Positions 47,641 through 59,300 of a stretch of DNA of 64,000 nucleotides are shown piece after piece; the first letter of the stretch is position 1, and each line of letters begins with the position of its first letter. Where the stretch lies: the NCBI RefSeq assembly GCF_000524195.1, contig NW_020170390.1:1583560-1647559 (forward strand). Direction: 5' to 3'. The notes under the pieces were generated by a model, which was given only the letters and a program-made list of their open reading frames with translations, was not told the origin of the DNA and made no database searches. The DNA is from Echinococcus granulosus (lineage: Eukaryota; Platyhelminthes; Cestoda; Cyclophyllidea; Taeniidae). Made by a program: the position numbers and the translations under genes.

Positions 47641-50577
47641 TTTTGGGAAGCTGCACTATTCCCTTTTTATAAGGTGTTTCGCAAATGCGGTTGAATAATT
47701 TTATTGCCTTAGCAGCATAAATTTAATTCATTGAGGGAGTAGTATCCTACGAAAAGTTGGGAAAAACCACTGACTTATCGTGCCTAGATAGAAGTAAATG
47801 CAGGGCACCTTCCTGCAATTCTCTTTTGGTATTTCTTTCTCCCTTATTAATCACCAACACAAGTACATGCACCATTGTTTTTAAATGCTACAAGAATGAA
47901 ATGGAGAAAGTAGCCAAGATGATGGCGTGCGCTCATTTCGGTGCTGAGCAAAAAGAGTATCCGTTGCAACGCGACGCCAGCACTTTGTTCTCGCCGTTAT
48001 GACATCGCCAGAGCAATTGTACCACAAACAAAATGATAATCTTCGACTTTTTTAGATTAAAGCCCATACTTACATATCCCTCTCCACCCATAATTTATTC
48101 AAACTTCCATTATGTTCTCCACTTTTGCCCTCGGTGGCGGGGATGAAAGTGAGCAACTCACCGTGAAGTCGTCGCTTCGATACTACTATTTATAACAAAT
48201 AAAAATGCTCACAAACTAAATATTAGGAGATTTCATTAAAATCATCAAGTTAGCCCATCCATTCTGATGAATGCAATTGAATAAACGTAAGCTAAGTGTG
48301 TTGATCAAGCGATAAATCCAATGGCACATTGAACCACTTTTAATAACTCAAAAATGCATCTAAGAGGATGCATAATCTCTTCGGATTCAGAGAACCCCTA
48401 AATAGCTACACATAGTCCCACGGGTAACAAGGTCCCTTCTGTTCAGTGGCACAGTGCTTTGGGAAATGCAAGGCTTGATTTCTACTTATTTTGCTAATTT
48501 ATCGGACATTATAACACTCCATTTGTCTTACCGAGTCTTCAACATACAGACTATGCATAAAACGATTTGTAAATGATTCTAGAACTCTTTGGTATTCATT
48601 AAGTCGAATAAAAATTTCCCTAAAAACTCTTAAAAGCCATTAGATTTAGTGTAAAAGTTTTGTGTTTTCAGCAGAGAACATGGAATTACTGGCCGTTGCT
48701 GTTTCTAGATAGTTTGGAAGCGGCATGACACCTTTGAAGGGAGTTACATGTTCATACTTCCCTTTACTTCAGGTAGTAAATGCATTTTAAGGCATAAAGA
48801 ATATCCATGATCTCATGACTAGCACTAAAAAGCTCTTAGTATGCTATCGAAGAAGCTTTTACTAAAAATGCTCAACACCATGGGCTAGTTTAGGCAAGAG
48901 GAGGACAAAGTGGAGCAAACGTCATCAAATCACAAGGGCAAGAGGAAGCACACGACAATTTGGGTGCTTTCAAAAACAAAATGGCATTTATGGGGGAAAA
49001 TAGATAGATGTATATGTTAAAATCACCAGAAATGCTGATGCCTCGAGGCACCGGATGTTTTAAATCATGCTAGTTTTTTCTCAAATATTACCCACCGCCA
49101 AATCACCTACCATTAGCGATCCGGGAAAGATAGTCCAGATGTTTTAAAACGTACATGGCTGCTAAAGCAGCTGAATCAGATGATTTATGTGCCCAACTTT
49201 GCGTTGTGTTTACCCTCAGCTCCACTTGATCAATAGAGTGGAACACGGTGTTTCCCTGCAGTACGCCTTGAAAAACATGTATTCTGCTGTTTTCTCATTT
49301 TTACGCAACACATTTATAAAATTTTGAGGAAGTATTTTATCATAAACGCACACAAAGACAGAGATTATAGTGCCTGGTATAAGTAATTGTCGATTTAGCC
49401 CTTATGGGAGTAATTCTCTTTCCCGCTATTAAGTTTACCCCACCTCCTTGAAATAAGACGGTCCATTTTTTTCCAGTGACGTGTTAAAAGCCGCGAATTT
49501 TTGTCAAAATCCCAAAACTATTTCTGACTTACGGGTACACGTAGTCATGAATAATCTTTTGAGCAGATGCTGTGAATTTAAATTACCTCCACAACTTACA
49601 TTTCCTAGTTAGTGTAATCATGAAAAACGCTGAATGGTCAAACGTTGGTGTAAAAGTGTTTACCTTTATTATAACTGATGGTCATGGACTTGTTGTCCGC
49701 TGCTTTAAGGTTTTAAGGTTTTTGCAAAGCATGTGTGCAGCATCTTTTTAGTGACGTTGCCACCTGGTACCGTCTTGCTTGGTTAAACGCCATCGGCTAC
49801 CACTTGATGTCCATTTGTTTCTACTTGAGCGCAGAGACCGCGTCAAGGTAGCTCAAAAAATAACTTACCAAATGCTTTTTGTTTGATTGGTCGAGCGAGA
49901 CTGCAATTTGCAGCAATAGTGTTTTCCCTCCTGGATACCTCTCAAGGCTGAAATCGCTTCTAAATGCGTCTTCAAGTGCATTTAAACGAGATCGTTTAAT
50001 GGGTTTTATGATGCTTCCCATTTACTTCCAGCATGACAAATCCTAGACATGGTTATGCGAAAAGCGTGTTTGCCCTGTAACATTTGATTGCTTACAAGGC
50101 GTACTTGAAGTCAGATTAGATAATCTTACCCTGACACCAAAAAAACGGCAAAGAGTATTGCTGGTGGACCTAGTTTACATGCTAAAATCACTGGTGAAAG
50201 AGTGAATAAACAACTTTTGCAACTGCTTTTAATAACTTGCATACAAAATGGCAGTAATGCGTTGGCATGGAAACCGACCTAGTAATTCCAATAATCGGGC
50301 AGTTAAAAGGTTAAGGTGACGAAATGTTGGGATTTGTTGGTTCTTCACAGCCTCATACCAAGCAGATGCCATTAGCAGCATCACAATCCTCTCACCGTTA
50401 TTTGTGATGGTATTAAAGATTGGTCCCCTCCACTGCGCCGCCTCGGACAAAAAGGCGTCAAATGTGCGATCGCGTTAAGATGCTTGGGACAATTTTATCA
50501 CCGTGCTTCTCTGGTGGAACTTTTTTACCAATCATTTTGCTCCTACAGAAGCAAATATCAATGCATTTTTAGCCAAG

Positions 50578-50608
50578 ATATATATGTATATATATATATA
50601 TATATATA
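50578..50608. repeat. (TA)n microsatellite beside assembly gap
   Basis: Alternating TA run leading straight into the N gap; the repeat is the likely reason assembly broke here. Confidence 0.9.
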
Positions 50609-50708
50609 NNNNNNNNNNNNNNNNNNNNNNNNNNNNNNNNNNNNNNNNNNNNNNNNNNNNNNNNNNNNNNNNNNNNNNNNNNNNNNNNNNNNNNNNNNNN
50701 NNNNNNNN
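50609..50708. other. Assembly gap of exactly 100 N
   Basis: One hundred N, a conventional placeholder for a gap of unknown size. Confidence 0.98.
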
Positions 50709-52294
50709 AAAGCTCCATGCCAAGCGCAACAAATGAAAGAAAGGTCTTTATAAGTGTAAAATGTTTGTTCCATAAAATTCAAGGGAATTAGAAATTAAAG
50801 AGTTGAATTCTGTGAGGGTATGCAAAAATAAAAGCCTCGCTCTTGAATGAGACTGCTCTGTAATTTATTCCCTTTGCCAGCCCTTCGCTTTCTCTTCTAA
50901 AGGCACTTTTGGAAAGCGGAAGTTTGCAGCGTAGAAAAAGCAAGTTGCCCCGTTCGCTGCCATTCACATCCTCCTGTGTGAGGCAAGGGTGAAGCTGTGG
51001 CATTGATATCTCCCCCTCAGCATACCCCCGATAGACAATGAAGTGAAGCATTAACTACCAATGTCTGCCTCAACTCTCATGATCTTAATGCATCTGAATG
51101 GAGAATGCTGCCACTGCAAAGGTATACTCGGCTTTGTTATTAAAGATTTATCACAAATTGTGAAAAGACGTAACCCTTCAAATTTCATGACATGCAGCAG
51201 TATACTACTGACCTTTGTTTCCATATTTCGAGATTAGGAAAGTGTAACAAATAGTGCAAAATTATTTTCCAGAAAAGGGTAAATCTAAACAGAAATACTT
51301 TTATTTATTTAACGAATCAAATAATAATTATCCAATATTTTACTAAGGGTTTGTACCATTTTCCCATTACCGTCTTGTCTTTCTGCCCTGAATAATTGTT
51401 AGACTGTGATATTTGGTGAGAATACTTGTGGTATATTAGTGCAGTTTTTACCAATTTTCCTAGTTTGTCATTTAGGTTGTCAGAGATTTATTTTATAGTT
51501 TGCCTCTTTACAAGACCTAGAGCTCTTTTTGGGATTCTACCATGAGTAGCCTTATTTGAGCAATCCCAATGGAATGGGTTTTGAGACCAAGCAATTTTCC
51601 CTTACAATCTTGACATGTTTATACGGCATTCGCATTTTAAAGGATTTTAAGTGAGCGATTAAAAGAATGCAGCACATCCACTGCGCATCAGTAAGATCTT
51701 TCAAGTCCGCACCTTTCATGCTAGTGGAGAGCGTTAGCACACCCCTAAATGTTTCAACCCCAACATCCTTGACGTTCAGTTTACGACGATTTCTCACGTT
51801 AGGGAATTTCTACCATCACAATCAAGCCATTTAGCTAGTCAAAAACGATAAAGTTTGATTTGTAGCTCTTTCTTAACGTCCAGAGAGGGGTGTTTACCAC
51901 GATATCAAATTGGTAAGTTGAGTTGAGAAATTGTGCTTGAACGTCAGTCGCTCCTGAGACAATAGATAACTTCTCAGTATTAATTTGCACTTAATTTAAA
52001 GCCCAAATACGAGTCAGTCTGTTCTGTTAACTTTTATTTAAAGGAAAGTGCAACTTCTAATCATTTAAAATGGATTCCTTAGTAAGCAGATTTGGGAACT
52101 ACGATTCTTATCTACTTATATATATGAATCGGAGCCTAACGGTAAGTCAAACTAACGCATAGAGATTAGCCGATTTCCATTTGTAAAAAGGGGGACTGGA
52201 ACTTGATTCTGCCACGTACTAAAAATGGTAGACCTTCTTCTTTTCTTGTAATGTACTTGTTTCTGCACTGTGAATGTCCGTGCTTTAATTGTAG

Positions 52295-52475
52295 CTCCTC
52301 CAGACTTCCCTGAAGGCTACAAAAGGCATGATAAGTTGTCAGAAAATGGATTACCGACGTACAGAGGGGCTGGAGGACTACTGGAATAACCCGAAGGCCA
52401 TACCACCCAGCAGAGGTACCATGGTTGGAGCCCTAAGTGCTTACGAAATCAAAACGAAGACTTAGACAAACAGCC
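52295..52475 (+). repeat. Dispersed repeat copy D
   Basis: Contains CTGAAGGCTACAAAAGGCAT, GGAGGACTACTGGAATAACC, CGAAGGCCATACCACCCAGC, AGAGGTACCATGGTTGGAGC and CCTAAGTGC, collinear with copies A and B. Edges approximate. Confidence 0.55.
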
Positions 52476-55400
52476 AGTGCGGTACACGATTTTGAATTTT
52501 GTGAGGACTATGTGAAATAAAATCAATGTACTTATGCCAAAATCTGTTAAAATCACCAAGAAAACTACCTAAAATATCAGCCTTAGATTGATTTACATAT
52601 AAGCATCCAAAAAATATTTAAATAAGCAAGCTTAGCATTAACTAGTCCTCTTTTTGAATTACCCAAAGACTTGCATTTGGATTTTCAGTGCTGGGAAAGT
52701 TGAGGGATGCTATCCCGATGTAAGTTGCTCCAGCATGACACAAGTCAAATGCGATTAAAATGTACATATTCACAGGTCTACTGACACAGTTCCGATTAAA
52801 GAATGGAAGCCAACTTGGTCGAGACTAGAATCTTGGGAAGAACATAGCAGAAGTATTGTTCTATGTTTCAAAATAGCACGAATGAACTTCGAATGCATTT
52901 AAAAAAAATGCAAGGTTATTGTAGGCATGACATCGTCCTTCACCGTTTGTGAGGGAAGCTAATGAAGTCTGGTTATAAACTCCTCCAGCGAATCAACCAA
53001 ATAAATTTCTGTTGGCTAGTTCTTTCGACTCAGGATCCAGAGTAAATGCACGAGCAATTCTTTTATCTGAATTAGATTATAAAGCCAGAAAACACTAGTG
53101 TCTACCTAAAGCAATGCTTAAGTAGGGGTTGATGGAGTTTTTGAGCTCAGAAATAAGACTTTTCTGGTGAGTATATGAAGAGATTTTTACAGCAAAGACA
53201 TAATGATATATTTGAGCCTTGCATGAAGTACTTTGAGGCTTTATCGGCATCATAATCGCCAGCAACCACGAAGACTTTATGTATGAGGGGGCCGCCCAGA
53301 AGTTCACATCCTTTTCCACACTTTTATGAGCTCTCTATCAGCTATTCTTGGAATGCATACGGGTTTTTGAAATTCAGTCCGAAGATGAGGGTATCCGGTG
53401 TTGAGACGGCTGCACATGGGGTTCGACTGACTTAAAAGAAATAATCATTTTTGCTGTTTACATATTAAATGTTTTCATCCCTGTAGTAAAACACCGATTC
53501 TGCCTGGCCTACTATTTGCTTGAGCATAAGTGCTACCAGAATTTTAATATAAAAAACCGCCATCTGTTAAATAATTTACTTCAGACGTGTTAGAAGGCTG
53601 CACAAAATTCACGCTTTGTCCAGTTCATAGCATCTTCAGCGTAAAATTTTTCGCATGAATGCATGGAATAATTAAAGGAGACTAATTCACTTTGATGGAG
53701 CTATCTGGTTCAGGTGGATACTCTGCAGGTCACGCTAGCAGTTTTTGTTTGATTGAATTTTTTGAGCCCAAATTCTCAGCGGAAAGTGATTGCGGAAGCA
53801 TGCACAATTAAAGTGACTATAACTTTTTGAATGCTGTTGCCGGAGTACGTCCTACCCACTACTAATAGGCAAACCAAAATTTTCACTTAGATTATTTTTA
53901 ATTTAAAATGGCTTTATTTTTAGATCTGAATTCCCTTTTTTGATAGAAGAAGCTCATTCTTAAGAGAAGTTAGGGAATTAAATGCGAGTTTAGATGCAGT
54001 TTAACATAGAATGAGCCTTGATGCGTTGGTTTGAAGTGATCAATGTAAAGGTATGACATTTGCAATTCAAGGAATGTGTTTGTTTTATCTTTAGGTTATG
54101 GTACGAATAGCAAAGTTGTTCGACCACTCTGTACTTGTACACTTTTAACTACCAAGTCCTCTTATGCCTTATAATTTCAACACATAACCAGAAGCGTTTT
54201 GTTGACATTACGGACTGCCTTTGACAGCTAGTTTCGCGCCATGATTAATGTGCCTAAACATAAGACATGCTGTCTGGTGCCCTACTCATGAATATTTTAC
54301 CAACTTTAGCAAATGCCTCCTCAAAGAGACGTTTTGATTATTAACAAATTCTGGGGCAGTGGAAACCGAGGCAGCTAAATGCAAACTTGGTGTTACGTGC
54401 TTAAAAAGTTAAAATGAGTAACTCTCGGATCCTTTTTATTAATTTGGGAACCTGTAATTTCTCCACAACTTCTACAGCCCTATTCTTGGTAAATACTTAG
54501 TAGCATTTTAGTTCACTCCGGCTTTTTTGACATCCACTGTGGGCCTCGTGGGTATAAAAGTAGGCTTTCAATTCGTAAGTGTATGTTTCCGTCACTGCTC
54601 CTGAGATGCCCCCTCACTGAACTGCCTTCTGGTATCAAACATCCAGAAGTAGATCATGTATTGTGGACCCAATTTTCCGCTCACGAGTTAGATGAGCTTA
54701 ACGTTTTCTTTTGCTGCGTGAGTGAAATCCACTTAGCTCACTTCATTTTATGGCCTAAAAATTGTTTAAAGAAATTCAATTTTTGGTTTCAATTACTAAA
54801 GTTAACGTACCCTGTTCGAGATATCACGCCTACCATAGGAGAAAAGCTCATGACAAGTCGAGCACTTTGATTTACCCACCATTGTAAAACACTGATTTAA
54901 TTCAGATTTCTTTGTACAACAGCTCACGAAGAGGTCATTACCAAAGGTTTGCAAACTTGCATTATGTCGGTGTGAACACCAACCCCCTGTTGTAAAAAAA
55001 ATTGAATTTGTAAAACTCCTCTCAAGGTTTATTATCACGATTTCCTTAATATTAGTGCCTTGAGGGAAGGTGTGAATAGGCAAAGCTAATCGCGTTTTGG
55101 CCAAATAATCCAGACGATTTAGTCATCGCACACTCACAGTGCGACAAGGCGAAATTTTCGAGTACCATTCGTGCAAAAGGTGAAAATGTTAGTCTTCTGA
55201 CATTTAAATTATGAGGTGCGGCATGCATTTCGCCCCCACCCCACCACCCTATTTCCATAGAAAAAGCAAACTCTTGTAAAACAAAACAGCTTAAAACTCT
55301 GCCTTTCTTATATTTGGGCCCAAAGTTGCTTCGCTTTTTGTGAGTTAGTAATAATTAAATGTACATAAGGTTAAATTTGTGACATTTTGGAGATTTACAG

Positions 55401-55600
55401 TCAACCGCAAAAAGCCGAGTTTAGTACCCATCTCGTGCAAGTAATTACTCTGTACAGTGGAAGAAAAGGCAGTGTATATTGCGTTGAAGAAAGGGAAGAC
55501 AGGAGTTTCGACATCCCCCCACCAAAAAGACAACAGTTATTTATTGTTTTAAAAGAATTAAACCGTTTTAGAATGGTATCGCAACATTTTCAGAACATCG
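52476..55600. other. Intergenic region, no gene recognised
   Basis: AT-rich DNA with scattered short ORFs on both strands and no supported gene. Confidence 0.5.
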
Positions 55601-55629
55601 CTTGATTATTAAGCAGCATGACGCAGACG

Positions 55630-55904
55630 CGATTGGTCCCCTTTTCAATAAGAATCGAGCTGAAGCAAAACACTTTCGTCAAGCGGTTTGCTATCTACAG
55701 GGATTTCCACCATTACCCGCCCTAGTGACCTTACCCCATGATGGTATTTGATTGGCCACTGCCATATCACACCCTGCTTAGCCATTGGGTATTGACAAGC
55801 GCGCGCATCATGACTATCAGCACTAGGTTTCCACTCTTGCTCTCGCCCTTGAAAACTTGCACATCTGGCGTACCTAGTTTGGCCACTTCCCCTATGATCT
55901 GGTA
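55630..55904 (+). promoter_or_regulatory. Possible promoter region of the downstream gene
   Basis: GC-richer than its surroundings, with inverted CCAAT boxes (ATTGG near 55632 and 55751) and a CpG-rich GCGCGC stretch near 55800. It lies just upstream of a credible ATG at 55905. Motif evidence only. Confidence 0.3.
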
Positions 55905-56315
55905 ATGAGTGAATCACGAGCCACTGTACCTGTACAGGTACCAAATATCGAGGTTACCGAGAATCTCACTTCCAGTTCCCACCTCAGTGCCAGCGTCGAA
56001 CGCCTTGTGGAGGTCACCCGACGACTAACCGTATGTAATCAGCTCCAGTCTGCCCTCAACAGTCAGACTGATACAACCGAGTGTCCGGACGATAAATACA
56101 AGACTGCCCCCACATCGGATGTGCCTTTGGAGTTAGCAGAGGAAGAAAGGATAAAACCCACCACAGGAACTGCTCACAGCTCGGAAACCTCTTCAACATG
56201 TAATTTAGCCACCCCTGATAGTAAAACAGGACAGTCCCCTCAATGCACTACGAAGAAGTGGGCTCGGTTATTAGGAATTTCCTCTGAGGATATTGGAGAT
56301 GAAGAGGAGTTCATT
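55905..56315 (+). CDS. Candidate first coding exon (possibly of an RGS-domain gene)
   Basis: Starts at ATG 55905 and runs 137 codons to ATT at 56313-56315, followed by a strong gtaagt donor in phase 0. The protein is Ser/Thr-rich and acidic, with one amphipathic stretch (SVERLVEVTRRLTVCNQL) and an acidic end (SSEDIGDEEEF). Alternatively, coding may begin at an acceptor at 55936 (tgtacctgtacag). Linking it to the exon at 62570 keeps the frame, but 6.2 kb separates them, so membership in the same gene is inference. Confidence 0.45.
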
Positions 56316-59300
56316 GTAAGTTATGAAGACAATTAACTAAACAAAATACTTGCAGAAATATTTGATAATTCTAGCATATTTCTGGAGCAATGGTTAATAA
56401 GCTGTCTGTCCAATATTTATCAGATTTTCGGAAGAAGTTGCTACGTGCAATTAGAAAGTGGCTGGGGTCCACCAATTTCATACACTGTTGGGAATTATTC
56501 TAATTGGCACTTTTGATCATCCATTGCATAGACTCCTAAACCTTAGTACTTTTCAAAAGGACTCCCAATTGCGAAGTTCCCAAAGTGCATAAAGTCCTTC
56601 ATGACTTCAAACACTTCTTTTTTAAATTACTTTCTGTGAAAACTTATTGTAAGGAAAAGTTATTGGTGCATTACTCTCATCCACCTTCAATTTGTATACC
56701 CCAGAAAACATGGAGCATATCGAATAAAAGCTTGCTTAAAGAGCCCGACTTTCAAAATTTGAAACGCATTGTATTTTTTAAAGAGAAATTACCCGCATTC
56801 GTATGACATGTTTGAGGAGGTACGGTACTATCGCATTTATCCCCATAAAGCTTCACTCTGACGAATTCACAATAATGGGACAAAGTTGTGGGATCGGGAG
56901 TTTGGACATTTTACTTGAGCTCAAAATGCTTGCCAATGAATGTTAGTCTTTATTGATAAAAAATGGCTTACAACCAATGTGAACTTATTACTTGCACAGC
57001 TACAGATTTCTCTGAACAAGGAAGTAGGTGGTCCAATAATTGAAACAAAAGAATTTATAATTTTTCTCACTCTTCTTACCTAATTTTTAAAAGCATGATT
57101 GTACCAACATCCACAGCTCAGTTTGACTACTGAACACCCATTTGGGATGTTTAATACGGCATGCGCAAAACATTTTTACATCAGAGTGTCTACTTCCGAA
57201 TCCAAGCCGCTGCATTCATTTTCAGACGTGAGCTTTAGCGTTGAGAATGAAGTTTTGCAGAGGACGCAAACTGCCATGCATTTTAGAGTTGCATTGGGTC
57301 CTGAGTACCCAACATTATGTGAATCGTCTGGATGCTGAAATTGTCCGTAGTATTTTATGCATTCTAACTGTTGCAGAAACAGTAGATGTCTGTCAACCTG
57401 GTGGACAACTTTAACCAAATATGACGACGATTTGACAGGCACGAATTTATGCGCACCCATTGACAAATGTGGTTTAACATCACAGTTTCATGCTCATTGA
57501 ATTTTACATTATTTACTAGTAATTAAGTAGAAAATATCTTTTCCCATGTCAAGAGTTAAAAAGGATACGGGTTCAACCATGTTCATGATACCCTAAAGCT
57601 TTAAAGACTCTTGTGGAAGTTTATCACCAGAGGATGAATGAGCACTGATATTAATAGAAAAATAGTTGAAATAAATCCTGAATCTAAACGGTTTGCTTAT
57701 TTCCAAGCTTGATGCATGTGAGTTTTGTGTATTATCTACTTTTTCATCATTACCGACTACAGGAGAGCAGATACAAAAATCGTGTTTTCTGAATTTGCTT
57801 TATGTGCCCGCTCCGAAAAATGCCATTGCGGATTTCTGTGCTTACCCAATCGCCTCTGTAGTGCCTAACCGATTTTCACATCTCTTTGCAATTACAGTTA
57901 AGGCCATTTTTTTGAAAAATTCCTCTAAGTTGACCGCCAGCTCACTGGCTTTATTAAATTTTTATACATCACTTTAGTCGTAAGCAAAGAGTTTATAAGT
58001 TCAACTTAAGTGCCAAGCTCCATGGTGGAAAGTGGATGAACCCTCTCGAGGCCAGGTTGAATTCACTTGCACTGCAGCTAAAAAAATACTACATGATACA
58101 CTGCGCCTCTCCTTTGATACTGCTTGAACATGTACCCATGTCCACTTCTTTGGGGCTAATAGCCTGAATAAAAAGACCCGGACGCAAAGTCTCTTAAAAG
58201 AGCGAATTTAGCGTGGGAAAATTTGCCCACCATTGTAACCTGTGTTGGCACATTGAAGGGAGCTGCTCAGACGAAGAACCTCTCCAATTATTGTACAAAC
58301 ATCTGTTTTGGTGAGGAGTGAGAACAAAGTCATCCTCAAGTACTCGAACCATCAATTGCACCAAGTGAGCATGTTTGAGCCTGTCGGGTGCGGTGCGTAG
58401 TGTCCATTCTTCGCTGGTCACATCTTTCCTAACTGGTGAGGCTAGTGTAAGCACCGGGAGTTTGCCACTTACACTAGTGTTCTACCACAAAACTGTTCGA
58501 GACGCTGAAGCCCCTTCAACACTTTCTAACACACTCTGTACTATTCGCTCGATGATCAACTAAGACGTTATTAAGGTGTTTTACATATAGTATACCCGCC
58601 TTTCAAACGTATTAGCATTGGGCACATACATTATGCAAATGAGAGTTTCATGCACCAAAAGTGGAAGTGAAGGATAATAGCCTCGACCAAACTTAAGCAT
58701 TTTTAGTGTGACCACGCTACCATCAGCGCTAAGTCCATAATTTTTCTAGACGTTAAATGATTTTTGGTTTATCGTATACATGTGTACGTTGAGGTTTAGA
58801 TACAGTTATATTACTTATTAGTAAGGTTTAGCACCCACTGAAAGGTTGGAAGCATTTGGTAAATGGAACTTGTTTACCGACTTTTTTACTCATAACGTTG
58901 GTCAGTGAATTTAAAGAATATCGAAGAAATGATAAATGGGTATGAAATGGGCAAGAGATGGTTGTGTATCTTTTAGCTTTACGTCAATAAACTGGAAAAC
59001 GGGGGAAATAGGAAGTACCAATAACCTTTAACATTATCCAACTGTAGATTATTCAATGGCACAGAAAAGTAGTGTAATTTGTTTGCACAATGGTGCGTTT
59101 ACACTACGTTTCCGAGGTCTAGGGGGCTTACACTATTTAACTGTTCATCTCGTAAAATAACATGTGTTATTTTGAAACCACACTTCCCTCTAGGGTCAGG
59201 TGCCCAAATGACCGCAGAATGTCACCATAGGTGAAAGCATGCCATTGCACTTTTGTAATTCACATTGCAACCGGCAATGCGGCCATAAGGATAGCCGTCT

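Larger units (their letters stand above)
49870..51770 (-). other. Cluster of coding-looking minus-strand segments, unrecognised
   Basis: Three protein-like stretches lie in minus-strand order. About 51770-51612 reads GVLTLSTSMKGADLKDL ... before a gtaagg donor. About 50450-50232 reads QWRGPIFNTITNNGERIV .... About 50010-49870 reads RLNALEDAFRSDF ... before a gtaagt donor. A further open stretch lies at 51051-50860. Two have credible donors and none has an identified family; acceptors are weak. They may be exons of one minus-strand gene or old element remnants. An N gap falls among them. Confidence 0.25.

Noticed and set aside
49821..50021. Homeodomain-like reading on the minus strand
   Set aside because: The helix 1-2 loop is about four residues too long, the basic N-terminal arm is wrong, and no WFxNRR third helix was found downstream.
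55645..55944. 99-codon minus-strand ORF
   Set aside because: Lies over the presumed promoter and start of the + strand gene at 55905; no recognisable domain.
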